Source of the DNA: Deltaproteobacteria bacterium CG_4_9_14_3_um_filter_63_12
Lineage (GTDB): Bacteria > Myxococcota_A > Bradymonadia > UBA4248 > UM-FILTER-63-12
Direction of reading: 5' to 3'
Assembly (NCBI GenBank): GCA_002789955.1
Contig: PFUG01000010.1
Span: forward strand, 1 to 37,918
Length of the DNA stretch: 37,918 nucleotides
Shown: piece after piece, positions 8,459 to 16,730 of the stretch
Position numbering within the stretch: position 1 is the first letter of the stretch
Layout: each line of letters opens with the position of its first letter
Notes under the pieces: generated by a model
What the model was told of the DNA's origin: nothing
Database searches by the model: none
The model's input: only the letters and a program-made list of their open reading frames with translations
Position numbers and translations under genes: made by a program

Positions 8459-8901
8459 CTGACTCGTCCTTCCTTGAGCTCAGGGAACGGGGGAGCGTCA
8501 AGCCTTCCAATAGCTGACCTCCCCGTCTGCGCAACTGCAATGAGGATAGCAAATTCACCGCCACTTCGCCTCATCTTGCGATCAGAGCGCTCCGGGGCTC
8601 GAGTCAGCGCTCTGAAAAGGGCGCGAAGGGAGCCACGTTGCTGCCAGCGCGCGGGGCCGTGCGCCTTCGCGCACACCACGACGTGGGCGCAGACTGATAT
8701 GGAGTGGGACCCTGCGACGGTGCCTCCCGATGGCCAGGACGAGCCGATTCGACCTCGCTCCCTACTGCCCTACGCCGCAGCGTTGCTCCCAAGTCCCAAA
8801 AGAGGCAGTCCGTACCAGGGATATCGAGGCGCTGGCGCCGCGCTTCGCGTCATGCTGTCACACTTTTCGTTTGCGGCGACGGGTACAAGAGTCCACACGG
8901 C
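8459..8901. other. 443-bp intergenic region ahead of the DUF4157 gene
   Basis: No convincing gene is seen. The frames that cross it encode Arg/Pro/Ser-rich strings without domain character. It holds an inverted repeat with 10-bp arms (8582-8591 and 8606-8615) and a short stem GTGCGC-CTTC-GCGCAC (8659-8674). It probably carries the promoter or 5' leader of the DUF4157 gene, implying that this gene can be expressed apart from the two genes upstream of it. Confidence 0.5.
8582..8615. repeat. Inverted repeat, 10-bp arms, in the DUF4157 leader region
   Basis: TCAGAGCGCT (8582-8591) and AGCGCTCTGA (8606-8615) are exact reverse complements with a 14-nt loop. There is no T-run after it on the minus strand, so it is not a standard terminator for the TPR gene. 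An operator or a structured 5' leader are both possible. Confidence 0.4.
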
Positions 8902-9951
8902 TCAGTGGTTCACTTTCTCTTTGTACAGGCTGCGTTTGGGGTCGAGGAGGTGGGCCTCGGTGAAGTGTCGCAGCGCGGCTCCCGGGCGGATGGGCTCCTC
9001 GAGGCAGCCCAGCAGGTAGTGGGCCTGCGCGGTGTGGGGATGCTGGTCGATGACGTCCTGAAGGGCTTCTCTGGCGAGCTCGACCTCGCCTTGGCGGCGC
9101 AGGGCCTCGGCCCGCACCAATCCGGTCGCGGGTCGGCTGATGGGAATCTTGGCCAGCGACCGGGCGATCTGCGCCAGGACGCGGTCATCTTCCGTCTGCT
9201 CGAGGAGCTGCACCAACGCCTGCAGAGGAGCAAGAAAAAGAGGATCCGCGCCAAGGGCGAACCCGAGCCGCTCGACCAAGCGGCGCTCGTCGACCTGCTC
9301 GCCAAGGGTGCGGCGCTGCAGCTCACAGGCGAGGGCCCAGTTGGTGTAGGCCACGAGCTTGCGGGTGCCGACGATCTCGGAGACCTGTCTCGCCATGGCG
9401 TCGGCGTCGACGGCCACAAAACGGCGCAGGAGGTGGGTGCCGATGTCGACCACGGCGTCGAGCAAAAGGTCGCGCGGTATTTGCACTTGCGTGCAGCCAA
9501 GCAGGAGATTGCGCTCGACATCGAGCACGTTTACGCCGAAGAGAAAGTCGTTGCCCTCGCCGAGCAGCCGTCCAGTGACGGCCAGTCGCGCGCCGAACGA
9601 GCGCGCCGTCTGCCGTACAATGCGAGTCTGCGGCAGGGAATGGAAGACGGCGAAGGCCGACCGGATGCGGGTGTGCTCGAGCGACTCGACGGACTCGCTG
9701 ACGAGCAACAGCTGCGGCACGGTGATGAAGGCGCTATGGAGCCGAAAGATCTGGGCGAAGGTCTCGGCGAGCTGTCGACCGACCTGCGCGATTTGGGGCT
9801 CGCCGACGCCCGCGCCGAACGGAAAGCAGGCGACGACGATGTCCGCGTCGGCGTCCATGTACCAGCCGAAGTCGCCCTCGAGCTCGAGCGGTGGAGGGGG
9901 CTCGCCGCTCAGGGTGGGTTCGACGCTCGAGGGTTGTTCATCGCTGGACAA
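8902..9951 (-). CDS. TolB-like N-terminal domain plus TPR protein
   Basis: 349 residues, cytoplasmic by appearance. Residues about 30-195 resemble the TolB-like (COG5616-type) module found with adenylate cyclases and Ser/Thr kinases: DIVVACFPFGAG, then ARSFGARLAVTGRLLGEGND and a DVERNLLLG stretch followed by a helix like the DAVVDIGTHLLRRF segment. The C-terminal 100 residues are TPR-like (RRQGEVELAREALQDVIDQH, HYLLGCLEEP, HFTEAHLLDPK). Such proteins act as adaptors or sensors beside kinases. The start is TTG 9951: it is the only usable start codon between the in-frame TGA of the upstream gene (10006-10008) and the first conserved sequence, and its ribosome-binding site is weak. Translation may depend on the pseudokinase gene just upstream. 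Confidence 0.8.
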   Translation of the reverse strand: MSSDEQPSSVEPTLSGEPPPPLELEGDFGWYMDADADIVVACFPFGAGVGEPQIAQVGRQLAETFAQIFRLHSAFITVPQLLLVSESVESLEHTRIRSAFAVFHSLPQTRIVRQTARSFGARLAVTGRLLGEGNDFLFGVNVLDVERNLLLGCTQVQIPRDLLLDAVVDIGTHLLRRFVAVDADAMARQVSEIVGTRKLVAYTNWALACELQRRTLGEQVDERRLVERLGFALGADPLFLAPLQALVQLLEQTEDDRVLAQIARSLAKIPISRPATGLVRAEALRRQGEVELAREALQDVIDQHPHTAQAHYLLGCLEEPIRPGAALRHFTEAHLLDPKRSLYKEKVNH

Positions 9952-10005
9952 AGGACACTCACTGTCTGGGTTGAGAGACTCACCGCCTCGATGTCGAGGC
10001 TCCTG

Positions 10006-13000
10006 TCAGGGGGCACTGAGATGATAGCTGACCACCGAGCCTGTGGCCTGATGTTCGAAGCGCCAATCGCCCATGATGGTTTCGAGGCACTGACTGACCG
10101 CCAAAGGGAGAGCTTCGGGCAGGAACTGCACGCTCTGCACTTCGCCTGCGGCTGAGATGACGATGCGCCCATCGACCTCTCCTTGCATGGCTGGGAACCA
10201 TTGGTCCATGGCGATGCAGCGATCCAGGCGGTGTCGGTCGAGGATGACCAATGCCAGGACCTCATCTTGCTCGATGGGCCCTTCGATCCGCATCTTCTGA
10301 CTCTCTTCGAAGGTTCTGGAGTCGACGAGGGTGGCGACGACCTCGACGTCATTGAGGGGGACCATCGAGGTCTGCGAGTCCGCGAAACCGTCCTTACGGA
10401 TCAGGATCGTCATTTCCTCGCGAGAGTTCTTCATTTCGAGATCGAGGGGGGTGGCCCCCAGTACGGTCTCATCCTGACCCTCGCGCAAGAGGGCGACCTC
10501 GGCCCCTGGAGGGTTCGAACGGATGGAGATGCTGACCATTCGCGGCAGCTCGAGGGGCTTTTTGCCAGAGAAGGGGTCGGTGGGACGTCGAGCTTCGAGG
10601 TTGAGGGCGGCGGCGCGGGCGATCAAGGCTGGTTTCGAGCTGCGTGACTCGGCGCTAGACACAGACGCGAACCCGTCGCTGAGGGCGACGTTGTCCAAGG
10701 CGGTTCCAGCGAAGTTGGTCTCGTCGGCGAGGAGCCACTCGTCTTTGCTGTCGAACAAGGCGAGCAGGATAGGACGCTGTTCCAACGCGGTCTCGACGCT
10801 GATGACTCCATCGCGGGCCCGGACGAGCAGATCGCTGGAGGGGTGGAGAGAGACCGAGGTCCGAGTGCTCTGCGCATCGCCGTCGCGGCCAGTGCGAATG
10901 CGTCGGCCATCCAGCGCATCCCAGATCGTTCCATCCAGTGGCCAAGCCATAATCGTGGCGCCATCGCCGGACCAGATGACCTCTTGGTAGGCGTCGGCGC
11001 CCTCGAGCTCGAAGCCGGGCACACCAGTGTGGGAATCGTAGCTCCGAGCACCCATGGTGAACGCCCCGCCAAACGGGCTGAACGCGACCGTCGGTGGCTC
11101 TTTCGAGACCGAGACGAGCTCGACCAAGGTGTGGGACTCAAGTTCGAACCAGTAGACCTTCTCGCGGGTCCGCAGGACGATGCCTCGGGCAAACGGGCTT
11201 GCCTCGATGGAGAGGACGGAGCCCTCGACCTCGTTGAGCCCGATCAACGGTGCGGAGTGCTCTTCGGCGGGCAGCTCGAGCGCCTCGAGTCCTCTTTGTC
11301 CCCAAATCAGAAGCAGATCGTCGCGATAGAGCTCGGTGACGAGCTCGTGCTCGAACGCCCCGAGGGGTTGCAGTTGTTGGTTGTCGACGGAGAAGAGCTG
11401 CGAAGCTTTGAACCTCGTTCGGACGAGCAAATAGGAGCCAGAGGTCGACCACTCCAAGGTCTCGACGCTGCCGTCGATCTCTTTGCGGTCGACCATGGCC
11501 ATGGCGTCGCTGACGTTGACCAGTGAAACCCGGGTCTTGCCCTCGATTTTCGAAGCCAGCGCGAGGCTCAGGCCGTTCGGTGAGACAGCGATGGCGTCGA
11601 CGGCTCCGTCGATGGTCAGGATTTCGATTTCGGCTTTGGCGAGGGACCACTTCACGAGCATCGACGCATACCGAGAGCGCTGGTGGACCGAGAAGATGGA
11701 GCTCCCATCTGCCCCGAAGGCGACGGTCGGGTGGTCGACCGTGAGGTTCGTGGGAACGGAGAGCGAACCCTCGGAAGCGGGGAGATAGTGCAGCGAGCCG
11801 TTGGCTAGGAGTGCGACCTTGTCGGTGTCCTCGTGGTAGGCAAGGACTCTGTCTCCACGGTCGGTGGAGAAGCCAGCGATGTTGCCCTTGTTCTCGACGA
11901 CGGCAAAGACGGGTTTGGCGATCGCCAGCTCGGAGCCGAAGGCGATCGCGAGCGAGCCACTGGTGTCGCCGAAGGTGAGCTGGACCTCGCGACTGCCCTG
12001 ACCCAAGCGCTTCCAGTCGAGGAGCGGTGCGGGCTCGCCGAGGCGATCGGCGGTGCGCCAGTGCTGGACGCCGAACTCGGTGACGACGGCGGCGACGCGA
12101 ACCCCATCGGGTCCGATGGCGCAGCTCTGAACCTCTCCAGCGGCGGACAGCGTCCCGATGGGTCGGAGGGCATGGGGTTCGAGCAACGTGATGCTGTTAT
12201 CGACGGCGAAAGCACTGGAATGCGGTCCTCCCCCTGTGCACTGCTTGGCGTCGTTCGGGATGCTCAGGGTGTGCTCACCCGTTCGCAGGCGCCGTTGCCC
12301 GTCGACGACCTCGTCGAACAAGAACCGCGTCGAGGCGATGGTTTTGAAGCTGAGGACGACCCCAGCCGCGGTGGACTTGATGGTCTTTCGGCTCGGTCTT
12401 GCTTCGAGCAGGTTGAAGACCTCGAGGGCGCCGCTGTGAGTCTTGATAAAGAGGCGTTCGCCACCGGGTTCGAAGGAGAGTCCGGTGCAGCCGTCGGAAC
12501 CTGGCCAGAAGCGGGAGACGACTTCGCCGGTCTGGAGGTCGAGGACCGTCCCGCTCTGGTCGGTGCACGAGGCGAGCAGGTCGGCGTTGGGCTCGGTGGT
12601 GGCGTAATGTGCGGCGATGACTCCGGCGTGAATCACTAGGCGCTCTTCGCCGCTGGGCCGTGCGGCGACCTCGAGGGTGAGCTCGGCGGTGTGCACCGCG
12701 GTCCAAATCGTGACGCCGATGAGCAAAATGATGAAGAAGAGGCCCAGGAGGAGCAGGAAGAAGCCATCTCCCTCTTCGACTTCCTCTTCGTCCTTGCACA
12801 TTCTGTCGGGCTTCAGGACGTGGCGGGTGACGATGACCTCGCCTGCGGGAATCCAGGCTTCGGGGCCTTTCGCCGCGGAGTCGTCGCCGTAGGTCACGGT
12901 GAGGGTGCTGGCCTCTGCGAGGCCGGCTTCTGGGTCGGGCTTGCCCCCCTCGGGCTCGCAGCTCTGCAGATCGCCGTCGGCGCCAGGAGGGGCGTCGTCG

Positions 13001-14472
13001 TCTCGTTTGGCTGGAGGGGGCGGGACGTGTGGTGCCTCGGGGGGGGCGGCGGCCTCGAGCTCGCTCTGCAGTGTCGAGAGGTCGTCGGCGTCTTCCTCCT
13101 CGTCTTCGTCGTCTTCGTCGTCTTTGCCGTCCTCGGCGTCCTCGACGTCCTCGGCGTCCTCGGCGTCGCTCGGTTCGAGATCTTCAGGGGGCTCGAGCTC
13201 GCCTGGGGCCTCGTCTTTGGGCTTGGAGGCACCGGCCTCCACCTCTGCCTTCGTTTTCGGCACGAAGTCTTCGGGGGTGTCCGGAGCGATGGAGGTGAGC
13301 TCCTCGGTGTCTCGTGGCTCGTCGGTGTCTTTGGAGTCGTGCTCTTCGCTCCCGAGGGCGTCCTCGAGCTCCGAGGCCTCTAGACTCCAGCCGCCATCAA
13401 GTTCTTGGTCAAGCGGGGCGACCGCCTCCAAGGGCTCGGTGACGGCGGGCTCCGCCGGCTCGGCCGAATTTCGCTCGCTGCTCGGCAGCGAGCCAGCAGC
13501 GTCGCTGTGCTCGATGGCTTCCAGCGGCTCGGTCGCGGCGGGCTTGGCCGCCTCTCCGATGGCTTCAGTGGGCCGCGTGTCCTTGGCGTCGTCAAGCTCC
13601 TCCCCTTCCACGACGCCGTCTGGATTGAGGAGGATACCGTGGAAGGCGCCGCTGTCTCGGTTCAAGGGCCCGAAGTCGTCGACTGCCTCGCCGGCTTTGA
13701 GGCGGTCCCATTCGGCGACGATGCGAGTGAGCTCCTGGACGACGGTGAGGGTCCTGACGGGTCTCTTGCGGGTACACCGGCGGGTGAGTTCGATGAGGTC
13801 CTGAGGCCACCAGTTGCCTTCGATGCTGCTCTCGGAGCTTTGGGTGACCGCGTGAATCCACAGGAGCACATGGCCAAAGGCGCGCACGTCGGAGGCAAAG
13901 TTGGGTGGGGTGCGGCGGCGAGGCGAGGGGCCAGCGCCGAGAACTTCTCTGGGTTCCAGGGGCTCGAAGAGCTTCCAGGCGCTGACGTCGAAGAGGCGGG
14001 TGAGGAGCACCTCGTCGAGCTTTTCGACGAGAATGGTGACGGGAGCGACGGCTCCGTGCACGCGCTTGGCGCGATGCAGAGCGTCGAGCCCTTGAGCGAC
14101 GGGGATCAGCTGTCCGAGAAGGCGTTCTAGGGTCCACCCTTTCCCTTCGAAGAGCACGAACTCTGCGAGGGTCGAGGGTTGGTGGTTGGCTTCGTACACG
14201 AGAGCTGGGAGCCCGCTGTCGCAGAGGTGTGCGGTTGGCCAAAGCAGCCCTGGGTATTCGAGGAACTCCGCGCGGCCGACGTAATCCGTGATGGCGGCGC
14301 AGATCTGTTTCCCAACCTTCTTGTCCTCAGGGAGTGCGAGCCTAACGAGCTTCCAGGGCGCTTCCTCAGCCTCGGTGACCCAAGCGAGCAAGCCGGCCGG
14401 CGCACGAAAGAGCATCTTGACCCGGTGGAAGCGTTCCTTGAGGAGACCCTCGTAGGGGTGACTGTCGGCCAT
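10006..14472 (-). CDS. Membrane-anchored protein-kinase-like (pseudokinase) / beta-propeller / PEGA protein
   Basis: 1488 residues in a clear modular order. Residues 1-265 have a Ser/Thr-kinase-like fold (LIPVAQGLDALHRAKRVHG, then ILVEKLDEVLLTRLFDVS, FASDVRAFGHVLLWIH), but the HRD motif reads HGA at 139-141, DFG is absent, and the VAIK lysine is not obvious, so it should be catalytically dead. About 265-560 is a low-complexity acidic linker. About 568-592 is one transmembrane helix (FFLLLLGLFFIILLIGVTIW). About 600-1290 looks like WD40-type beta-propeller sequence. About 1309-1375 is a PEGA domain (VSISIRSNPPGAEVALL), and the last 95 residues resemble the TonB-like AgmX/PglI C-terminal domain. 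The kinase-like part would be cytoplasmic and the propeller periplasmic. ATG 14472 is the start. It heads the minus-strand block with the TPR and DUF4157 genes. Confidence 0.88.
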   Translation of the reverse strand: MADSHPYEGLLKERFHRVKMLFRAPAGLLAWVTEAEEAPWKLVRLALPEDKKVGKQICAAITDYVGRAEFLEYPGLLWPTAHLCDSGLPALVYEANHQPSTLAEFVLFEGKGWTLERLLGQLIPVAQGLDALHRAKRVHGAVAPVTILVEKLDEVLLTRLFDVSAWKLFEPLEPREVLGAGPSPRRRTPPNFASDVRAFGHVLLWIHAVTQSSESSIEGNWWPQDLIELTRRCTRKRPVRTLTVVQELTRIVAEWDRLKAGEAVDDFGPLNRDSGAFHGILLNPDGVVEGEELDDAKDTRPTEAIGEAAKPAATEPLEAIEHSDAAGSLPSSERNSAEPAEPAVTEPLEAVAPLDQELDGGWSLEASELEDALGSEEHDSKDTDEPRDTEELTSIAPDTPEDFVPKTKAEVEAGASKPKDEAPGELEPPEDLEPSDAEDAEDVEDAEDGKDDEDDEDEEEDADDLSTLQSELEAAAPPEAPHVPPPPAKRDDDAPPGADGDLQSCEPEGGKPDPEAGLAEASTLTVTYGDDSAAKGPEAWIPAGEVIVTRHVLKPDRMCKDEEEVEEGDGFFLLLLGLFFIILLIGVTIWTAVHTAELTLEVAARPSGEERLVIHAGVIAAHYATTEPNADLLASCTDQSGTVLDLQTGEVVSRFWPGSDGCTGLSFEPGGERLFIKTHSGALEVFNLLEARPSRKTIKSTAAGVVLSFKTIASTRFLFDEVVDGQRRLRTGEHTLSIPNDAKQCTGGGPHSSAFAVDNSITLLEPHALRPIGTLSAAGEVQSCAIGPDGVRVAAVVTEFGVQHWRTADRLGEPAPLLDWKRLGQGSREVQLTFGDTSGSLAIAFGSELAIAKPVFAVVENKGNIAGFSTDRGDRVLAYHEDTDKVALLANGSLHYLPASEGSLSVPTNLTVDHPTVAFGADGSSIFSVHQRSRYASMLVKWSLAKAEIEILTIDGAVDAIAVSPNGLSLALASKIEGKTRVSLVNVSDAMAMVDRKEIDGSVETLEWSTSGSYLLVRTRFKASQLFSVDNQQLQPLGAFEHELVTELYRDDLLLIWGQRGLEALELPAEEHSAPLIGLNEVEGSVLSIEASPFARGIVLRTREKVYWFELESHTLVELVSVSKEPPTVAFSPFGGAFTMGARSYDSHTGVPGFELEGADAYQEVIWSGDGATIMAWPLDGTIWDALDGRRIRTGRDGDAQSTRTSVSLHPSSDLLVRARDGVISVETALEQRPILLALFDSKDEWLLADETNFAGTALDNVALSDGFASVSSAESRSSKPALIARAAALNLEARRPTDPFSGKKPLELPRMVSISIRSNPPGAEVALLREGQDETVLGATPLDLEMKNSREEMTILIRKDGFADSQTSMVPLNDVEVVATLVDSRTFEESQKMRIEGPIEQDEVLALVILDRHRLDRCIAMDQWFPAMQGEVDGRIVISAAGEVQSVQFLPEALPLAVSQCLETIMGDWRFEHQATGSVVSYHLSAP
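13081..13170 (-). repeat. Low-complexity tandem codons for the Asp/Glu linker
   Basis: The stretch is made of short GA-rich units (GAGGACGCC, GACGAAGAC on the minus strand) repeated with small changes, coding the acidic run at residues about 432-463 of the pseudokinase protein. Such tracts change length easily by slippage. Confidence 0.65.
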
Positions 14473-14498
14473 GGGTGCCCCGGTTGCGCCTACACGTG

Positions 14499-14520
14499 TG
14501 ACCGTGGCGAGCCACGGTCA
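14499..14520. promoter_or_regulatory. Inverted repeat in the leader of the pseudokinase gene
   Basis: TGACCGTGGC and GCCACGGTCA flank a 2-bp centre (14509-14510): a perfect 10-bp-arm palindrome 27 bp upstream of the ATG. A related half, GGTCACAC, recurs near 14559 and is the reverse complement of the GTGTGACC overlapping the left arm. There is no T-run on either side. A dimeric repressor operator or a leader hairpin covering the ribosome-binding region would fit. Confidence 0.45.
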
Positions 14521-14656
14521 GCAAGGAATCATTACAGTGTCAGAGTCACGCTCTCATTGGTCACACAGCCTGATAGGATCGTCAAGGCGCCCACTCGACC
14601 CTAAACGCGGCTCAACCTGGGATGCAGCATCGGGAATTCTTGGCGGCAAGTGTCTT

Positions 14657-15097
14657 TCAGCTTTGCCTGCTCCTCGGTCTCCACTTTCGTCGGGTGATGC
14701 GTCGCACGCTGGCCAGCGTCGCCATGCTCTCATCTTCGACCCATTCGTCCACGGCTTCTTTCCAGGAGTTGGCCTGTGCTGGTGAGTCGAACGCCAGCTG
14801 CGCACCGACCCCCGGCTTGCCGTCCTTGTTGCCTCTCCAGAGGATGTCGGCCCAACCCCAAACGGATTCGCCGGTGCGCCGAGAGGGGAGGCCTACTCGA
14901 ACTTTGCTGCCATTGCACAGGGAGGACTCACGGTCCGCGAGAAAGAGTCCATTGCCCGATAGATCGAGGACATTGAATTCGGCGCGTCCTGGGTGTCCTG
15001 GGTGGACCACCGCAGCGACGGCCGAGACGCGAGCGCGGTGGTCGCGACGAAATGGGTAGTCGGAGTCAACACTCGAAACACTTTGGATTCCTTCCAT
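14657..15097 (-). CDS. PilZ-domain protein (c-di-GMP binding)
   Basis: 146 residues, essentially one PilZ domain. Both c-di-GMP-binding motifs are present: RRDHR (RxxxR) in FRRDHRARVS and DLSGNG (DxSxxG) in NVLDLSGNGLF. Then come the expected strands around WGWADILWRGNKDGKPGVGAQL. The C-terminal tail is basic (RRITRRKWRPRSRQS). The frame stays open to 15454, but the upstream part is not protein-like, and ATG 15097 has GGAGGG at 15102-15107, 4 nt ahead, so the short form is chosen. It is likely a single-domain receptor that passes a c-di-GMP signal to a partner, perhaps motility or surface-polysaccharide machinery. It lies 184 bp upstream of the pseudokinase gene on the same strand and could be co-transcribed with it. 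Confidence 0.9.
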   Translation of the reverse strand: MEGIQSVSSVDSDYPFRRDHRARVSAVAAVVHPGHPGRAEFNVLDLSGNGLFLADRESSLCNGSKVRVGLPSRRTGESVWGWADILWRGNKDGKPGVGAQLAFDSPAQANSWKEAVDEWVEDESMATLASVRRITRRKWRPRSRQS

Positions 15098-15442
15098 GAC
15101 ACCCTCCAGTTGGCTTCTCTGCGCTCCTGCTTGGAACGAGTGGGTCCCCATCGTTAGGATTTCGCTCGCTTCCCAGAACTGAGGTGGCTCGACGCGAGCC
15201 ACCTCGCGTCCTTTTGGTCGCGGGCGGATTCGCACGCGACTCGGGCCGCGCGATCGGATGGAGCTGACGCCGGAGAATGCTCTCCGCTCGTCCCCCTGAG
15301 TGGACACGTTGACGGGCAACTGGGCAATTTTTTGAGGTGATTGACTTTCACTTGTCGGCATCATTAGGATGCCGCGGCTTCTGCCAATGCCGATGATAGA
15401 CTTCGTCGCGGGGTTTGCGGCGCACAGCAACGAGGCGTTCCA
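15098..15442. other. 345-bp divergent intergenic region (PilZ / thiolase)
   Basis: It contains the PilZ ribosome-binding site (15102-15107), the dispersed 55-bp element copy A (15157-15211), and presumably the promoters of the PilZ gene (leftward) and the thiolase gene (rightward). No further gene is supported; an in-frame upstream extension of the PilZ reading frame covers it but reads as non-coding. Confidence 0.6.
15157..15211 (+). repeat. Dispersed 55-bp element, copy A (with perfect hairpin)
   Basis: Starts GGATTTCGCTCGCTTCCC and is 48/55 identical to the minus strand at 26816-26870. It carries a perfect hairpin: 11-bp arms 15181-15191 and 15195-15205 with a 3-nt loop. Similarity may continue with gaps beyond the end (TCGCGGGCG here, TCGCGAGCG in copy B). 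It lies between divergent genes, not in a coding region. Confidence 0.75.
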
Positions 15443-16630
15443 ATGAGCAAACAAGACATCGTCCTACTTTCCGCAAAGCGGACTCCGTTCGGGGCGCTCA
15501 ATGGCGCACTCGATGACCAGAGCGCGACGGATCTTGGCGTCGTTGCCGGCCGTGCGGCGATCGCTGCGGCGGGAATCGAGCCGGCACAGATCGATCAAGT
15601 GATCTTTGGCAATGTGCTCCAGACCAGCACCGATGCCATCTACCTGGCGCGACACATCGGTTTGCGCTGCGAACTGCCGATTGACCGCCCTGCCCTCACG
15701 GTCAACCGACTGTGTGGCTCAGGCTTCCAGTCCATCGTCGGCGCCGCCGAGCAGATCCTCCTGGGCTATGCCAAGGTCGTCCTGGCCGGCGGCACCGAGT
15801 CCATGAGCCAGGCGCCGCACGCCCTCTACAAGACGCGCGCAGGCTTTCGGTTTGGGCTGGAGCCCAAGCTCATCGACACGCTCTGGGCCTCGCTGACCGA
15901 CAGCTACACCCAGACGCCCATGGCGATGACGGCCGAGAACCTGGCCGTCAACTATGGCATCAGCCGCGAGGACGTCGACGCCTACGCGCTGCTGAGCCAG
16001 CAGCGCTGGGCTGCGGCCGACGGCGCTGGCGTCTTCGAAGCCGAGCTCGCCCCTATCGAGCTGAGCACGCGCAAGGGACCAATCAGCTTCGACAAAGATG
16101 AGCACCCCAGGCCGAGCACGACCCTGGAGAGCCTCGGAAAGTTGCGCCCGGTGTTCAAGAAAGACGGAGTAGTGACCGCGGGAAACGCCAGCGGCATCTG
16201 CGACGGCGGTGGCGCGCTGGTGGTCGCCAGCCGAGAAGCCGCTGAGGCGCTCGGGAAGAAGCCTTTGGCCCGAGTCGTGTCTTGGGGCATCGTCGGCGTC
16301 GAGCCAACCCTCATGGGCATCGGCCCAGTGGAAGCCGCGAAGCAGGCGCTTGCCCGCGCCGGACTCACCTTGGCGCAAATGGACTTGGTCGAAGTCAACG
16401 AGGCGTTCTCGGCACAATATATCGCCGTCGAGAAGGCGCTCGGGTTGGACCGAGAGAAGACCAACGTCAATGGTGGAGCCATCGCGCTGGGTCACCCCCT
16501 GGCGGCGAGCGGCTCTCGCATCATGGCGCACCTCGTGCACGAGCTGCGGCGACGGGGGGCACGTTACGGGTTGGGTTCCGCATGTATCGGCGGCGGGCAA
16601 GGGATCGCGATGATCATCGAAGCGCTCTAG
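15443..16630 (+). CDS. Acetyl-CoA C-acyltransferase (thiolase)
   Basis: 395 residues, full length for the family. It condenses two acyl-CoA (acetoacetyl-CoA synthesis) or splits 3-ketoacyl-CoA in fatty-acid breakdown. Catalytic residues are visible: the nucleophile Cys91 in NRLCGSGFQS, His351 in GGAIALGHPLAASG, and Cys381 in SACIGGGQG; the EVNEAFSAQ loop is also intact. The start ATG 15443 begins with MSKQDIVLLSAKRTPFG, the usual thiolase N-terminus. Whether it acts as a biosynthetic acetoacetyl-CoA thiolase or a degradative one cannot be told from sequence by eye. A dienoyl-CoA-reductase-like gene elsewhere in the window would fit fatty-acid oxidation. It is followed by a LeuA-like gene after about 100 bp. 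Confidence 0.96.
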   Translation: MSKQDIVLLSAKRTPFGALNGALDDQSATDLGVVAGRAAIAAAGIEPAQIDQVIFGNVLQTSTDAIYLARHIGLRCELPIDRPALTVNRLCGSGFQSIVGAAEQILLGYAKVVLAGGTESMSQAPHALYKTRAGFRFGLEPKLIDTLWASLTDSYTQTPMAMTAENLAVNYGISREDVDAYALLSQQRWAAADGAGVFEAELAPIELSTRKGPISFDKDEHPRPSTTLESLGKLRPVFKKDGVVTAGNASGICDGGGALVVASREAAEALGKKPLARVVSWGIVGVEPTLMGIGPVEAAKQALARAGLTLAQMDLVEVNEAFSAQYIAVEKALGLDREKTNVNGGAIALGHPLAASGSRIMAHLVHELRRRGARYGLGSACIGGGQGIAMIIEAL

Positions 16631-16652
16631 GACGAGTGAAACGAGACACGCA

Positions 16653-16689
16653 AGCAGCTCCCGCGCGGCCGACAGCCGGCGGGGCTGCT
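16653..16689 (+). terminator. Weak hairpin between thiolase and LeuA-like gene
   Basis: AGCAGC-T-CCCGC (16653-16664) can pair with GCGGGGCTGCT (16679-16689), giving an 11-bp stem with one bulge. No T-run follows, so termination would be partial at best; it may only be an mRNA structure between the two genes. Confidence 0.3.
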
Positions 16690-16730
16690 CGCTTGGCCAC
16701 GTGAGCAGGTGTCTGGCGGAGGAAGAAGCT

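Noticed and set aside
7622-10155. Two plus-strand open frames of over 460 codons opposite the DUF4157 and TPR genes
   Set aside because: Both are low-complexity shadows rich in Gly/Leu/Arg; no ribosome-binding site or motif supports them.
15098-15454. Upstream extension of the PilZ frame
   Set aside because: Not protein-like, covers the dispersed repeat and overlaps the thiolase start; the GGAGGG before ATG 15097 gives a better start.
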